Part shown: positions 30,501 through 33,500 of the stretch, piece after piece
Layout of the letters: the number at the start of each line of letters is the position of its first letter
How positions within the stretch are numbered: the first letter of the stretch is position 1
Source: Mesostigma viride
Taxonomy: Eukaryota; Streptophyta; Mesostigmatophyceae; Mesostigmatales; Mesostigmataceae
NCBI GenBank assembly: GCA_009746045.1
Contig: RPFO01001843.1
Span: 92,501 to 132,312, forward strand
Length of the DNA stretch: 39,812 nt
Direction: 5' to 3'
Notes under the pieces: model-generated
What the model saw: the letters and a program-made list of their open reading frames with translations, nothing else
Database searches by the model: none
Told to the model about the DNA's origin: nothing
Program-made: the position numbers and the translations under genes

Positions 30501-33500
30501 GAGGTTCGTTTCCCCTGGCTTGCTGTCGCCGCCCTCGTGAAAAGAAAAGAGGCCGACCTTAGCTAGGTGGGTTTGTTTTTGTCCTTTTTTGCGTGTCATG
30601 CGGCCTTGGCCCGGACGGCATTTTTTCGCCACGCAAATGTTGCGTCTGAACAAATGACGCAATGTGGCGTTCTAATTGCCGGCAGCTTACGTAAGGCTGC
30701 CGGGGCTATTAGGTCACATATTGCGTGAGAGAAAGAATCTAGATCTAGTTAATCACTACGCCATGAGCCAAGAAACCTAGACAGTGGCAGGTTTATATCT
30801 CAACGTAGCTCCTGCCACCTGGCCAAGAAAAAACTGGCCAAAGCTTTGGCCACGACTGATCCGGATCAGGCCGCACCGGCCTCAAAAGGTTTGTCACGTG
30901 AACCCAATAACCTAGCTATAGCGGCTACCCTTCCATCTCACTATAAAGAAACTATGTTCAGAGAACCACGAGTCGTCAGATTTGTGTAGCTAGTTACGCA
31001 CCCTTTTTCCAAGGGGTTGGCCTACGTTGCTTTTAATAGCACATTATGTGTAGGTCAGGGCCCGGCGCGGTGGTGTAGCGCCGGCTAGCTAGGCCGAGCC
31101 ACGTGGTGGGCTGAGCCTTAGTCTAGGGCATTTTCCAGTGTACGCCCATTCGTAGCTAGTCCGGTGGCTTTCAGGTTTACAACACATTCCAGTGTTTTAT
31201 CATTCGTGGCTAGTCGGGAGGGTGGGTTTCAACTCACTGCTATTCCGAAACAGTACACAATCGGGAGTGTTGTTATTGGGCCGGTTGTGGGTCGATCATC
31301 TATGCATCATGCATGCCCACGTTGTGCATCGCCTTCCAACGTGCACGACGGCGGGCATATAGGTGTTGGTGTTTTATTTACCTACTCTCTCTCGGTTATT
31401 TGCAATGGCATAAAGTGACTCACGTCTACTTTCCGAGGGGGCAACGCCCGCGGACTATGATTTAACATGGATTCTGGTTCTGGTCGATAAAAGCTACACG
31501 TCAATATCCGGATGCAGAACGACGTGATATTTGTATGAGTATTCTGTTCCAGGGATACGAGTTCTGATTAGTACAGCCGACAATCGTCCACGACAGTCAG
31601 TCGTGGATCAGGTGTAGGTCTTTCGCAGCCGGCAGTCAGCCGGATGTAAAACTTCCCCTCCATGTGGACGAGATCGGCAATGGTCGCCTCCTTGGTGACC
31701 TGCTGGAAATAGCCGAAGGCATGTTCAAACGCTTCTCCACTGCAGTAGCGTGGAACCTGCACATCCTCCCTGGCATGCAAGAAGATCCAGCCGATGGAGT
31801 TGGTCACGGTATTGCGGCGTGTGACCGGATGCACCCCCTTAAGTGAACAGAAAAAAGCTGCAGCCGCAAACTTGAATGCGATTCTTTGCGTGCAGGTGAG
31901 GCCCGGCGCGTTTGTTGCTGCCACCCCCACACAGATGAAGAACAGCGTGAACGCCATGAGGTACTTCCGGGGCCACCCATCTTGTCCCGGTAGCTCAAGA
32001 TTGGCCACCGCCTCAATTGTCTTGGGGGAACACAAGCCCAACACCGCCGCATCGAAGTCGCCGACCCTGACAAGTGTAGGGGCAACATCGGCCATGGGGA
32101 GCAGGCCCACGTTCAAGTGTTCTCCCCCCATGTGCTTCATCGTCCCCCCCAGCACCACCTGACTCCTCTGCGCCTTTGCGAGGTGGTTACAGTCGGCTAG
32201 TGCGATGTACGTGGCATCCCCACGCAAGAAAGCCGCAAGCTCGCGGGCCAACCATCTAGCCTCGAGCGCATCGGTGGCGATGGACACCAGGTTGAAGGCG
32301 GGATGCTCGTTGACGGTCCTCGTCACGCGGTCATTAAACTCTTCCCCCTCATCGTTCTACCCCTGAGGACGAAGGGAAAGCAGCTTTCTGGGGGAAAAGT
32401 AGACGGGCACATCTTGACCCATGAGGACAGCGGCTTCTACCTCAATGGCCAGCCGTTTGTCGAGGGTGTCACTGCGGTGCGCAGCATCCCTGGCTAGAAA
32501 GTGGACGTCGAAATTGGAGACGGGGACCATATGCTCAGGGTCCTTCAAGCCCACGACTACCTTGTCGCTGCCAATGACCCGCAGAGCTAAGGCAACCTTG
32601 GTTGCGTCGAAAGACAGCGACACAGTTAGCTTCCCGGCCGTTTGCCGCAGAGGTGCAACACCTGGCTCATCCGGCATCACACCGAGTGGGGCCTTCATGA
32701 TCACATCCAGGCGACGCACAATGCTAGCTGGGACTTAGCTATAAATTGCGTCGGAACCTTTTTGGCAGTGCTTCTACTAACGGGACGAATTCGTCAACTA
32801 GTTGACGAATTTCGAAATAAGTCGTAAAAAAGTCAACCATTTTGGGCAATTCGTCAACCACATTCGTCAACCAACTCGGCAATTCGTCAACCAATTGACG
32901 AGTATGTTCCGCAATTCGTAAACCGGTTTGACGAGAGCTTTGGGGTATTCGTCAACCACGGAAGTAAGGTTTTCCCATAGAGAGGCCAGGCCTGAGGTCC
33001 AGGGGCGCGGCGTCAGGCCGTCAGCCCGTACTAGCTGAATGCTAGGTACGCTGCAGTTAGAGCTGGTTTGGAAAGACAGTACGGTTCTGGACAATGTCCG
33101 GGTCCCAATACTGAAGACGAGGAAGACAAGACCAGCCGACCACGGCATGAAAAGTTATGATTAGTTAACTTGAGTGTACCGTCGAGTGGTTATCGCCGGC
33201 TAAATAGCTCCGGCCGGAATTAACTTGAGTGTACCGTCGAGTGGCTATCGCCGGCTACATAGCTCAGGACCTATTGACGCAGGTGGCAAGAAGGTTCCGG
33301 CGCTTTACAGAGCTAACTCTGGGGGAATGTCCAGTGGGCTGCCAGCTGCCACTGTGGATTCAGACAACTTCTTCTGCAACGTCCGCCATGCTGCAACCGG
33401 CACGTTCGCCGCGAGGAGTCCATAGGCTGCTTCACCCTGCTTGGCCATCATGATACAGAAATCCATCAGGCAGGACGCCACGCGTGGGTTGATATTCCCC

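Larger units (their letters stand above)
25473..30971 (-). mobile_element. Complete tyrosine-recombinase (DIRS/PAT/Ngaro-like) retrotransposon with split direct repeats
   Basis: A 5,499-bp element on the minus strand. In element order: A1 (30,971-30,539), gag (30,451-29,405), pol (29,529-26,275), B1 (26,202-26,066), A2 (26,065-25,635), 25-bp spacer, B2 (25,609-25,473). This A1-ORFs-B1-A2-B2 plan is the split direct repeat arrangement of PAT/Ngaro-type elements. The 137-bp B copies look identical, and the A copies (431 and 433 bp) differ by two 1-bp indels. The insertion splits the chromovirus LTR between ATACT and GTCGTC with no duplication or loss, as expected for integration by a tyrosine recombinase. 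The A2-B1 junction joins the same two end sequences that border the element, as in the proposed circular intermediate. Both ORFs are intact, so it may be active. Confidence 0.93.
20216..31186 (+). mobile_element. Ty3/gypsy chromovirus, internally deleted, split by a younger insertion
   Basis: In order: truncated 5' LTR (20,216-20,405), RNase H fragment, integrase C-terminal domain, chromodomain, an extra ORF region with duplications and a palindrome (21.1-25.1 kb), polypurine tract (25,396-25,409), and a 3' LTR interrupted at 25,472/30,972 by the 5.5-kb recombinase retrotransposon. The primer-binding site, gag, protease, RT and integrase core are gone. The two LTRs differ at 3 of 190 shared positions. 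The 3' LTR end is set provisionally at 31,186 (TG...CA), where TTCC follows, as it precedes the 5' LTR (20,212-20,215). Such a 4-bp match is weak evidence. The element cannot move by itself. Confidence 0.85.
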
